From: a bacterium
Lineage (GTDB): Bacteria > Ratteibacteria > UBA8468 > B48-G9 > JAFGKM01
Reading direction: 5' to 3'
Assembly (NCBI GenBank): GCA_035370465.1
Contig: DAOOVW010000066.1
Span: forward strand, 1 to 6,731
Length of the DNA stretch: 6,731 bases
Made by a program: the position numbers and the translations under genes. Shown here piece by piece: positions 1 through 5,653 of the stretch (positions are counted from its first letter, which is position 1; every line of letters begins with the position of its first letter). Under the pieces are notes generated by a model. It searched no databases. It had not been told where the DNA came from and saw only the letters and a program-made list of their open reading frames with translations.

Positions 1-71
1 ATCTTGATAATGTAATTCCATATGTTTTAAAGGTGATTGATATAATAACCTACAACAGAAAGTATAAATAA
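1..71 (+). CDS. 3' end of an unidentified protein (partial, cut by window start)
   Basis: Reading from base 3 gives an open frame of 22 codons ending in TAA at 69-71, with the C-terminal residues ...VIDIITYNRKYK. The other two plus frames stop almost at once, and a weak hairpin plus T-run follows the stop codon directly, as expected after the end of a gene. The fragment is too short to assign to a family, and the call as coding rests only on the open frame, its Lys/Ile-rich composition like the neighbours, and the following hairpin. Confidence 0.4.
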   Translation, partial: LDNVIPYVLKVIDIITYNRKYK

Positions 72-75
72 TTCC

Positions 76-102
76 TTCCAGAAAAATGGAAAAGTATTTT
101 TT
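76..102 (+). terminator. Weak candidate intrinsic terminator
   Basis: TTCCA (76-80), a 6-base loop, and TGGAA (87-91) can form a 5-bp stem, followed a few bases later by a run of six T (97-102). It starts five bases after the stop codon of the upstream partial gene. The stem is short, and there is a gap between stem and T-run, so this is only a candidate. Confidence 0.3.
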
Positions 103-151
103 AATTTATCTATTACTTCTTTATTCTATTTTATTAAAAACCAACTCAGAG

Positions 152-175
152 AAAAGTTATATGCTTAACTTTTTT
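152..175 (+). terminator. AT-rich hairpin with T-run; possible terminator
   Basis: AAAAGTTA (152-159) and TAACTTTT (166-173) are exact reverse complements around the 6-base loop TATGCT, and T continues to 175. Only one G-C pair supports the 8-bp stem, and its right arm is itself most of the T-run, so stability would be low. It could be a second terminator for the upstream gene, or chance in AT-rich DNA. Confidence 0.25.
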
Positions 176-350
176 AAAAAATTTACCCTCTAAAAAACAA
201 TATTTTCCTAATACTTTTACTTGATTTGTGGGAAGTTAGGGTTTAAAGAAAAGAAATAAATCGTTTCACTATATTGATGAAGTAATAAAATGAGAAAACA
301 TAGAATAGGATAAGGAAAGGGAAGTATTTATGTAATTTAGAGTGGCGAAG

Positions 351-379
351 TTGACTTGTCAAATTTTTAGATATATGTT
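351..379 (+). promoter_or_regulatory. Candidate sigma-70-type promoter for the G1P dehydrogenase operon
   Basis: TTGACT (351-356, five of six bases matching the TTGACA consensus) lies exactly 17 bp before TATGTT (374-379, four of six matching TATAAT), which is the preferred spacing. Transcription would start near 386, about 20 bases before the first ATG. The -35 lies within a small inverted repeat, TTGAC-TT-GTCAA (351-362), and the -10 is overlapped by the larger inverted repeat at 372-396, so the promoter is probably subject to repression. Confidence 0.45.
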
Positions 380-396
380 TTAATTTTAAACATATA
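372..396 (+). promoter_or_regulatory. Perfect 9-bp inverted repeat overlapping -10 and leader (possible operator)
   Basis: TATATGTTT (372-380) and AAACATATA (388-396) are exact reverse complements separated by 7 bases. The element covers the -10 box and probable start of transcription, and ends immediately before the ribosome binding site AAAGGAG (397-403). That position fits a repressor operator, or a 5' leader hairpin if transcription starts further upstream. The regulator is not in the window. Confidence 0.45.
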
Positions 397-407
397 AAAG
401 GAGAAAA

Positions 408-1742
408 ATGGATATTTATAAATTTTTGGGGAAAGAGTTTAAATGTGAATATTGTGGGAAAAAGCATAAGGTTGATATTAAATTTATAGAAAAGGGGAAT
501 ATAAAAAATTTACCCGAACTTATATCAAATTTTTATGGAAATGGAAATAAGATATTGGTTTTATGTGATAATATAACTTATGATGTTGCTGGAAAACAAA
601 TTGAAAAAGTAATTAAAAAAGAGAATAATGTTGAATCACTTGTTTTAAAAGAAAAAAGTGGAAAAAGAGTAATAGCAAAAGAGGAATATCTACCTCAAAT
701 TGAAGAATATGCAAAAACAAATAATTTAATAATAACTGTTGGGACAGGAACAATAACTGATTTAGGAAAAATAACGGGTGATAAATTAAACATCCCTGTT
801 TTATCATTCCCAACTGCTGCTTCAATGAATGCTTATACATCTAATGTTGCTGCATATATAAAAAATGGAGTTAAATTTACAATTCCTGTAAAATCAGCAG
901 ATGGTGTTTTTATGGATATGCAGGTAATTAAAGAAGCACCAATAGAACTTACAAAATCTGGTTTTGCTGATTCTCTTGCAAAAAGTTTTGCAAATTCTGA
1001 TTGGAAAATATCCTCAATTATGACAGGTGAAGAATTTTGTTCTTTGCCATATAAAATTGTCAGTGATGTTGAAAAACAATATATTGATAAAGGAGATTTA
1101 ATTATTCAGGGAGATGAAAAGACAATTGAAGTTCTTATGGAAGGGCTTAATTTAGGTGGTATCTCAATGATGATAGCAGGAAAATCATCTCCTGCATCAG
1201 GAGGAGAACACCTTATATCTCATTTTCTTGATATGTACGCACACCAGTATGAAAGAGATGTTTTTGCTTTTCATGGAATACAGGTTGCTTCTGGAATTTA
1301 TATTTCATCGCTTCTTTATGATAAAATCAAAAACATAAATAAAACAGAGATTAAAAAAATGGTTGAAAAAACAAAAATTAACTATTCTGAAAAATATGAA
1401 AAAATTGTTAATTATTTTCCATCAGGAAAAGAAATTTTGAAAAAAGAATTTGAAAATAAAATAGAGATATTAAAAAAATTAAGAATAAAACTACCTGAAA
1501 AGTGGGATGAAATAAAAGAAGGTGTTTTTAAAATTGTTATTCCACCTGAAAGAATAAAAAGTGTTCTGAAAAAAGGAAAAGTCCCTTTTCATTTAAAAGA
1601 TATTGGTGTTGATGAAAATTTAATTTATGATGATATAATTTTTTCAAGATTCATAAGGGCTAGGGTAACAATTCTTGATATAGCGGATGAAATAGGGATT
1701 TTAGAAAATTTTACTAACAAATACATTGGAGGTGTTATATGA
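408..1742 (+). CDS. sn-glycerol-1-phosphate dehydrogenase-like protein (AraM/EgsA family)
   Basis: A 444-residue cytoplasmic protein of the iron-containing alcohol dehydrogenase / dehydroquinate synthase fold. Family members reduce dihydroxyacetone phosphate to sn-glycerol 1-phosphate with NAD(P)H. Visible landmarks are a nucleotide-binding turn GTGTITDLGK (112-121), TAASMNAYTS (136-145), FADSLAK with the probable metal ligand Asp188, GGEHLISHF with His268, FAFHGIQVASG with His289, and a C-terminal RARVTILDIA. The Asp/His/His ligands are inferred from family patterns. The N-terminus carries CEYCGKKH (Cys13, Cys16, His20), a zinc-finger-like knuckle that the shorter Bacillus AraM (about 394 residues) lacks. 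GGAG at 400-403 lies four bases before the chosen ATG. It is first in an operon with the phosphodiesterase and thiL. The family is fairly clear; the exact substrate is inferred, since relatives in the fold use other substrates. Confidence 0.82.
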   Translation: MDIYKFLGKEFKCEYCGKKHKVDIKFIEKGNIKNLPELISNFYGNGNKILVLCDNITYDVAGKQIEKVIKKENNVESLVLKEKSGKRVIAKEEYLPQIEEYAKTNNLIITVGTGTITDLGKITGDKLNIPVLSFPTAASMNAYTSNVAAYIKNGVKFTIPVKSADGVFMDMQVIKEAPIELTKSGFADSLAKSFANSDWKISSIMTGEEFCSLPYKIVSDVEKQYIDKGDLIIQGDEKTIEVLMEGLNLGGISMMIAGKSSPASGGEHLISHFLDMYAHQYERDVFAFHGIQVASGIYISSLLYDKIKNINKTEIKKMVEKTKINYSEKYEKIVNYFPSGKEILKKEFENKIEILKKLRIKLPEKWDEIKEGVFKIVIPPERIKSVLKKGKVPFHLKDIGVDENLIYDDIIFSRFIRARVTILDIADEIGILENFTNKYIGGVI

Positions 1743-2440
1743 AAAACACAGTTGTTGTTGCTCATAGAGGTTTAAGTAGTAAATATCCTGAAAATACAAT
1801 TCTCTCATTTCAAAAAGCAGTTGAGATAAAAGTTGATGCAATTGAATTGGATGTAAGAGAAACAAAAGATGGAGAAATTATTATAATGCATGATGAAAAA
1901 GTAGATAGAACAACGGATGGAAATGGATATGTTGAACAACTGACATATAATGAAATAAAAAAACTTGATGCAGGAAAATGGAAAGGAAATTTTAAAGATG
2001 TGAAAGTTCCTTCCTTAAAGGAGGTCTTTGAGAATATCGGGAATAAAATTTATTACTTTATTGAAATTAAAAAAGTAAATATCTCAAAAGTTATAAAGTT
2101 GATTGATGATTTTAATTTAAAAGAAAATGTTGTTATTTCTTCTTTCCATATTGAGTATCTTTTAGAAACAAGGAAAATTGTTCCTGAAATGCCTGTTGCT
2201 TTTATTACTGGTAATTTTCCTGATAATATCAATACTTTAATAGAAAATGGAATAAGAACTTTAAATTTATATCACCCTGAAATAACTGATGAAAAATTTA
2301 TTTATCTAACAAAAAAGGGGATTTTGACACATGTGTGGACAGTTGATGAAAAAGAAGATATGGAAAAATACTTAAATATGGAAATACCAATAATTACAAG
2401 TAATTGCCCTGATTTACTTTTAAAAGTCCTTGGAAGATGA
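1739..2440 (+). CDS. Glycerophosphodiester phosphodiesterase (GlpQ/UgpQ family)
   Basis: A 233-residue single-domain GDPD TIM-barrel enzyme, the usual length for cytoplasmic UgpQ-type proteins. The family hydrolyses glycerophosphodiesters to an alcohol and glycerol phosphate. Catalytic and metal residues are visible: HRG with His9 and Arg10, ENT (18-20), ELDVRETKDG with Glu36 and Asp38, and MHDEKVDRTTDG with His51. Later motifs are FIEIK (Glu109, Lys111), WTVDE (200-204) and ITSNCPDL (219-226). There is no signal peptide, so it should act on internal substrates such as products of lipid turnover. The start codon overlaps the stop of the dehydrogenase gene as ATGA, with GGAGGTG four bases upstream inside that gene, implying translational coupling. 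The link to a G1P dehydrogenase suggests glycerophosphate metabolism, but the substrate's stereochemistry cannot be read from sequence. Confidence 0.9.
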   Translation: MKNTVVVAHRGLSSKYPENTILSFQKAVEIKVDAIELDVRETKDGEIIIMHDEKVDRTTDGNGYVEQLTYNEIKKLDAGKWKGNFKDVKVPSLKEVFENIGNKIYYFIEIKKVNISKVIKLIDDFNLKENVVISSFHIEYLLETRKIVPEMPVAFITGNFPDNINTLIENGIRTLNLYHPEITDEKFIYLTKKGILTHVWTVDEKEDMEKYLNMEIPIITSNCPDLLLKVLGR

Positions 2441-3357
2441 AGGAAAAAGAAATAATTGAGTTTATAAGAAAAAGTGTAATAACCAGAAGTAAAAATATTA
2501 TTGCAGGTATTGGTGATGATACCGCTGTTGTAAAATATACAAAAAATGACTATTTACTTTTGACAATTGATTCAATTGTTGAAAATGTCCACTTCAAATT
2601 AAATCAGGCAACTTATTACCAAATTGGTAAAAAAGCAATTGCTGTAAATTTAAGTGATATTGCAGCAATGGGAGGTATTCCCCTTTATATACTCATTTCA
2701 ATTGGTTTACCAGAGGGGGAAAAAGAGACAATTGGAAATTTATTGAATGGTTTTAAGTACATGGCAAAAAGATATAAATTTGAAATTATTGGAGGTAATT
2801 TAACTAAATCAAATATCTTATTCATTGATGTCTGTGCAGTTGGAAAAGTGGAAAAGAAATATTTAAAATTGAGAAATGGAGCAAAAGAAGGGGACTTAAT
2901 TTATGTCACTGGAAATTTAGGTGCTTCTCAAATAAAAAAGCACTTAAATATTAAACCCAAAATAGAGGAAGGTAGATTTCTTGTAAAAAATTTTCCTATT
3001 TCTGCTATGATTGATATTTCAGATGGTCTTTCTTCCGATTTAATAACTCTTTCAAAAGAAAGTAATGTTGGATTTAATATATTTCTTGAAAAAATCCCGT
3101 TATCCAATGAAGTAAAAAAAATAAGTAAAACAAAAGAAGAAGAAATTTTGCATGCTTTAAATGATGGAGAGGACTATGAACTTCTTTTTACGATACCTGA
3201 AAAATACAAAAATAACATCCCCGAAAAAATAAATAAAACAAAAATAACACTAATTGGAGAAATTACAAAAGACAGAGAATACAAAGGAATTTATAAAAAC
3301 AGAGAAATAAATATAACTGCATCTGGTTTTGACCACTTTCCAATTCTAACTTCCTAA
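2437..3357 (+). CDS. thiL: Thiamine-monophosphate kinase ThiL
   Basis: A 306-residue protein with the full ThiL (AIR synthase-like) signature; it phosphorylates thiamine monophosphate with ATP to make thiamine diphosphate. Motifs in order: GIGDDTAVV (Asp27, Asp28; Mg-ATP), TIDSIVENVHF (Asp45, His52), AVNLSDIAAMGG (Asp74), IIGGNLTKS (118-125), GDLIYVTGNLGAS, MIDISDGLSSDL (191-202), NDGEDYELLFT (242-252) and the C-terminal GFDHF (297-301). Two small departures from the commonest pattern are ENVHF for EGVHF and GGN for GGD; I believe the latter occurs in other ThiL proteins, so activity is expected. The ATG overlaps the preceding stop as ATGA, with only a weak GGAAG site, so expression probably depends on coupling to the phosphodiesterase. 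No other thiamine gene is in the window, so thiL seems to be a passenger in this operon. Confidence 0.93.
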   Translation: MKEKEIIEFIRKSVITRSKNIIAGIGDDTAVVKYTKNDYLLLTIDSIVENVHFKLNQATYYQIGKKAIAVNLSDIAAMGGIPLYILISIGLPEGEKETIGNLLNGFKYMAKRYKFEIIGGNLTKSNILFIDVCAVGKVEKKYLKLRNGAKEGDLIYVTGNLGASQIKKHLNIKPKIEEGRFLVKNFPISAMIDISDGLSSDLITLSKESNVGFNIFLEKIPLSNEVKKISKTKEEEILHALNDGEDYELLFTIPEKYKNNIPEKINKTKITLIGEITKDREYKGIYKNREINITASGFDHFPILTS

Positions 3358-3398
3358 ACTCCAACTTTTATCATATATAATAACGAGAAATTTTAAAA

Positions 3399-4526
3399 TT
3401 ATCCTTGAATATAAAGTTGATTAAAAACTTTCTGTGCTTCTACTACAAGTTCTCTTATGTAATCTTCTGCTTTTGCTGTATCTCTTTTTTCCATATATTC
3501 TGTTAAAACACTTATTTCCATTTTTTCTGCAACTACCTCACATGCTTCCCATGAAAGAATACTTCTTATAACTCTTTCAATTGCCTGTTGTTCATTATCA
3601 TAGGGTCTGGGTTGCATATCATGTCCTTTCCATCTTTTATAATTTGCCTGTTGAATTAATTTCGCTATTGCTATATTCATCCCATTTACTCTTGCACCAT
3701 TGTCAATATCAAATTTCCCCGGTCCACCTAAAATTACTCCATCATTATAACCCTGACTATTCACATGCATGTGGACAAGATTATTATTATCAATTTCTTC
3801 AACTGTATCATAAATATGGTCAAGTCCAATCATTTCAGAATGCCCAAATTCTTTATTTACACCTTTTTTATCAATATTTATACCATATTGTTGATGTAGT
3901 TTTTTCCAGAATAAAATTGAACTTGCAACGGTTGGAAGTAGCATTGCAGGGTGCCCTTCGTTTGGTTTTGGCTCAATCGCCATATAAAATTTGCCACTTT
4001 TCTTTTCTTCATATTTACATAAATTTGCTATACTTTCTTTTAAATTTTCATACATATTTTTAACTAAAGGTGTTGCTAAATCATAACCCCATGAACCATT
4101 CCAGAGAACAAAAGTAGGTAATATTTCTTTATCCCATGTATTTTCCATTTCATATCCTATATCAACAGCCCTTATTCCAAATTCGTTTGCTTTTTTTCTT
4201 TCTTCTTTATCAAGTGAAGATATACCTCCATATGCCCAATAAGTATGAGCACCAGGAGATGCCAAACCAAGAAAAATACCTGTTTCTTTCATTACTCCAA
4301 TTACTTGTTTAATATTTTTCTCATTAATTTCTGTATCATAATGTACCTCAATCCCAAGAACAATATTTTCAGGTAATTTAGGTCTAATTTTATCTGCTAC
4401 AAGTTTTACAAAATCAGCAGTCGTAAATTTTTCACCACCAAAAGAAGGTCTTATATTAGAAGGAACAAAACCACCTTTGCCTGGATTAAATGTCCATCTA
4501 CAAACTGAATGATAACTTTTTCTCAT
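3399..4526 (-). CDS. Xylose-isomerase-like TIM-barrel protein with altered metal ligands
   Basis: A 375-residue protein close in length to class I xylose isomerases (about 387). The clearest match is IEPKPNEGHPAMLLPT (184-199), equivalent to the EPKPNEPRGDILLPT block, giving Glu185 and catalytic Lys187. VNKEFGHSEMIGLD (223-236) matches VNPETGHEQMAGLN (Glu226, His229). LWNGSWG (141-147) parallels the substrate-pocket WGGREG, and GHDMQPRP (301-308) aligns with FDYKP, keeping Asp303. However, the HIDLNGQ segment reads HMHVNSQ, so the usual Asp ligand becomes His254, and the DxD of the second metal site appears as NDG (261-263). The catalytic His is probably His62. It is therefore likely a metal-dependent sugar isomerase or epimerase, with xylose not assured. 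AAAAGGAGA lies six bases before the ATG. It is last in the oxidative-stress operon, 19 bases after the flavoprotein gene, with no other sugar gene nearby. Confidence 0.65.
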   Translation of the reverse strand: MRKSYHSVCRWTFNPGKGGFVPSNIRPSFGGEKFTTADFVKLVADKIRPKLPENIVLGIEVHYDTEINEKNIKQVIGVMKETGIFLGLASPGAHTYWAYGGISSLDKEERKKANEFGIRAVDIGYEMENTWDKEILPTFVLWNGSWGYDLATPLVKNMYENLKESIANLCKYEEKKSGKFYMAIEPKPNEGHPAMLLPTVASSILFWKKLHQQYGINIDKKGVNKEFGHSEMIGLDHIYDTVEEIDNNNLVHMHVNSQGYNDGVILGGPGKFDIDNGARVNGMNIAIAKLIQQANYKRWKGHDMQPRPYDNEQQAIERVIRSILSWEACEVVAEKMEISVLTEYMEKRDTAKAEDYIRELVVEAQKVFNQLYIQG

Positions 4527-4545
4527 TGTATTCTCCTTTTAAATT

Positions 4546-5109
4546 TCATCTCGTTATTAAGGAAATAGAAATTTCTTTAACTTTTTCAAGACATTCTTTT
4601 TTTTCTTTTACTTCACTTTTCTTATCCACTCCTTTACATATAATTTCTCCTGAATATTTTGCACCTATTGTTACAAAAAAATTTTTTATTATACTTTTAG
4701 CATTTTCAATAAAATCATTTCTTTCACTTGCTTCAACACAAATAAAATATCCTTTTTTATTTTTTGGTTTATATGTTTTGAAAAAATTTATAGCAAGGTA
4801 TTGACATTGAAATCTATCTATCATCATTTTTGTTTGAGCAGATAAACTACCAAAAAAAATAGGAGAGGCAACAACAATTACATCTGCATTTTCAACTTCT
4901 GGATAAATTTTTTGCATATCATCTTCTATTTTACACCTTCCATCATTTCTTACATTTTCACACTCCTGACACGCAACAAATCTCATCTGATTTAATATAA
5001 ATTTTTTTGTTTTTATCTCTTCTTTTTCTACATGTTTTAGAAACATATCAAGCAAAAGTTCAGAATTACCATGCCTTCTTGGACTTCCGCATATGCCTAA
5101 AACATACAT
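4546..5109 (-). CDS. Isf-like flavodoxin-fold NAD(P)H:FMN oxidoreductase family protein
   Basis: A 187-residue flavodoxin-fold protein. The FMN phosphate loop is GSPRRHGNS (8-16), and the second flavin-binding region is ASPIFFGSLSAQTKMMIDRF (81-100). Between them is ACQECENVRNDGRCKIEDD, where iron-sulfur flavoproteins have a compact CX2CX2CX5C cluster motif. Here Cys47, Cys50 and Cys59 are present but the third position is Val53, so a standard [4Fe-4S] site is incomplete. It probably binds FMN and passes electrons; in this operon the likely partners are rubrerythrin, superoxide reductase or the small metalloprotein encoded just upstream, but this is inferred. The ATG shares one base with the stop of that small gene (TAATG) and is preceded by AAGGAGA, so the two are translationally coupled. 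Multimeric NAD(P)H-dependent FMN reductases of the same fold are the alternative description. Confidence 0.8.
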   Translation of the reverse strand: MYVLGICGSPRRHGNSELLLDMFLKHVEKEEIKTKKFILNQMRFVACQECENVRNDGRCKIEDDMQKIYPEVENADVIVVASPIFFGSLSAQTKMMIDRFQCQYLAINFFKTYKPKNKKGYFICVEASERNDFIENAKSIIKNFFVTIGAKYSGEIICKGVDKKSEVKEKKECLEKVKEISISLITR

Positions 5110-5231
5110 TATTTATTCTCCTTCATTTTTTCTCCACAACAAACTTCCTGCTTATTGGATTCTCTTCCGCATTTCTTACATACATATTTTTTACTTTCTT
5201 TTTTTCTTCCACATCCACAACTTTTGCACAT
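5109..5231 (-). CDS. 40-residue Cys-rich protein: HypB-like CxxCGC motif plus desulforedoxin-like centre
   Basis: This small gene fills the gap between the superoxide reductase and flavoprotein genes. It starts at ATG 5231 with an excellent ribosome binding site, AAGGGGGTGA, five bases upstream, and ends in TAA overlapping the next ATG by one base. The 40-residue product has seven cysteines (2, 5, 7, 18, 21, 31, 32) and many lysines. Residues 1-7 read MCKSCGC, the CxxCGC arrangement of the high-affinity nickel site at the N-terminus of HypB. Residues 16-37 read YVCKKCG then EVCCGEKMK, matching the desulforedoxin pattern YxCxxCG...VCCGExMK, although only nine residues separate the two cysteine pairs instead of about fifteen. 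There is no GTPase domain, so it is not HypB. It probably binds iron, zinc or nickel in the cytoplasm and may be an electron carrier for the adjacent superoxide reductase. Its function is not established. Confidence 0.8.
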   Translation of the reverse strand: MCKSCGCGRKKESKKYVCKKCGRESNKQEVCCGEKMKENK

Positions 5232-5236
5232 TTCTC

Positions 5237-5246
5237 TCACCCCCTT
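5237..5246 (-). promoter_or_regulatory. Ribosome binding site of the 40-residue metalloprotein gene
   Basis: On the minus strand this reads AAGGGGGTGA, nine of ten bases of the ideal AAGGAGGTGA, ending five bases before the ATG at 5231. It is the main nucleotide-level evidence that this very short reading frame is translated. Confidence 0.75.
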
Positions 5247-5260
5247 ATAGTTAAAAAATT

Positions 5261-5641
5261 TTAAAACTTCAATTCAACTTCATTTTCCCACAACCCGTGA
5301 ATGTTGCAATATGAAAAAGATAAAATTTTCCCTTCCTTTGCTGTTTTAAATTTCATCTGTAAAATTGGTTCTGTATAAATAGAACTTGTATCAGGCCCTT
5401 CTGTTGAAGCACCATGTGAAAGAAAATCAACTTTACCTATTTGATAGGGAAATTTTGACCCATCTGGCAGGAAATAAACTTCTATCCAGACAATATGATG
5501 AGAAGTTGTATTTGGATGGGGTATTTCTTTACCAACACTTACTTTTAAACATATACCTTTTTCTTTATTCTTTTCAATTATCTCAATAACCGGAACATGT
5601 TTTTCTTTTTTCCAGTCAGCCGACTGAAATATATTCAGCAT
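5261..5641 (-). CDS. Superoxide reductase, one-domain (neelaredoxin/class II type)
   Basis: A 126-residue protein that reduces superoxide to hydrogen peroxide at a mononuclear Fe(His)4Cys site without making oxygen, typical of anaerobes. All expected ligands are visible: EKHVPVIE with His15 and the neighbouring catalytic-type Glu13-Lys14, HPNTTSHHIVWIE with His42 and His48 (and His49 next to it), and YCNIHGLWE with Cys112 and His115. The chosen ATG at 5641 has AAGGAGG five bases upstream and gives the family's N-terminus; an in-frame ATG at 5683 would add 14 residues and overlap the rubrerythrin gene, so it is not preferred. The protein lacks the N-terminal desulforedoxin domain of class I enzymes (desulfoferrodoxin). 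A protein resembling that domain is encoded by the next gene. The peroxide produced would be removed by rubrerythrin, encoded just upstream. Confidence 0.93.
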   Translation of the reverse strand: MLNIFQSADWKKEKHVPVIEIIEKNKEKGICLKVSVGKEIPHPNTTSHHIVWIEVYFLPDGSKFPYQIGKVDFLSHGASTEGPDTSSIYTEPILQMKFKTAKEGKILSFSYCNIHGLWENEVELKF

Positions 5642-5646
5642 ACCTA

Positions 5647-5653
5647 CCTCCTT
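5647..5653 (-). promoter_or_regulatory. Ribosome binding site that fixes the superoxide reductase start
   Basis: The minus strand reads AAGGAGG, five bases before ATG 5641. The site overlaps the TAA stop codon of the rubrerythrin gene (5652-5654), so ribosomes finishing rubrerythrin stop on the next gene's initiation site. This supports coupled translation and argues against the longer start at 5683. Confidence 0.8.

Larger units (their letters stand above)
72..407. other. Non-coding intergenic region upstream of the G1P dehydrogenase operon
   Basis: No plus-strand frame stays open for a credible length across these 336 bases, and the only long minus-strand frame (243-467) is a compositional artefact running into the first gene. 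The stretch holds a weak hairpin at 76-102, an AT-only hairpin at 152-175, a TTTTTTAAAAAA palindrome near 170-181, and, at its 3' end, the promoter and inverted repeat listed separately. I saw no tRNA, recognisable riboswitch or repeat array. Confidence 0.6.

Noticed and set aside
243..467. Minus-strand frame of 74 codons rich in Phe, Ile and Leu, resembling a small membrane protein
   Set aside because: It runs into the well-supported start of the dehydrogenase gene on the other strand, and its hydrophobic composition is what the reverse complement of A-rich DNA gives.
613..840. Minus-strand frame inside the dehydrogenase gene
   Set aside because: It is the antisense of conserved motifs of a clear family member and has no recognisable features of its own.
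408..1742. Archaeal origin of the window, suggested by a glycerol-1-phosphate dehydrogenase and a thioferritin-like protein
   Set aside because: Strong Shine-Dalgarno sites, a -35/-10 promoter, and bacterial-type neighbours point to a bacterium; both families are also known in bacteria.
3358..3398. Bidirectional terminator between the convergent operons
   Set aside because: The 41-base gap holds only the A/T palindrome AATTTTAAAATT and no stem with G-C pairs followed by a T-run; the AAAGTT/AACTTT pair nearby is inside the isomerase-like gene and lacks a T-tract.
3581..4063. Plus-strand 160-codon frame rich in His, Tyr and Leu
   Set aside because: It lies wholly opposite the isomerase-like gene, whose conserved EPKPNE and GH motifs fall in this span; the odd composition fits an antisense shadow.
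5109..5231. Idea that the small Cys-rich gene is a decayed hypB
   Set aside because: Only the first seven residues resemble HypB; there is no trace of the GTPase domain, and the rest has its own ordered desulforedoxin-like motif with intact start and stop signals.
4490..5264. Plus-strand frames at 4490-4804 and 5007-5264
   Set aside because: They oppose the flavoprotein and the 40-residue Cys-rich gene, both supported by motifs and ribosome binding sites on the minus strand.
5386..5589. Plus-strand 67-codon frame
   Set aside because: It is antisense to the superoxide reductase iron-ligand region.
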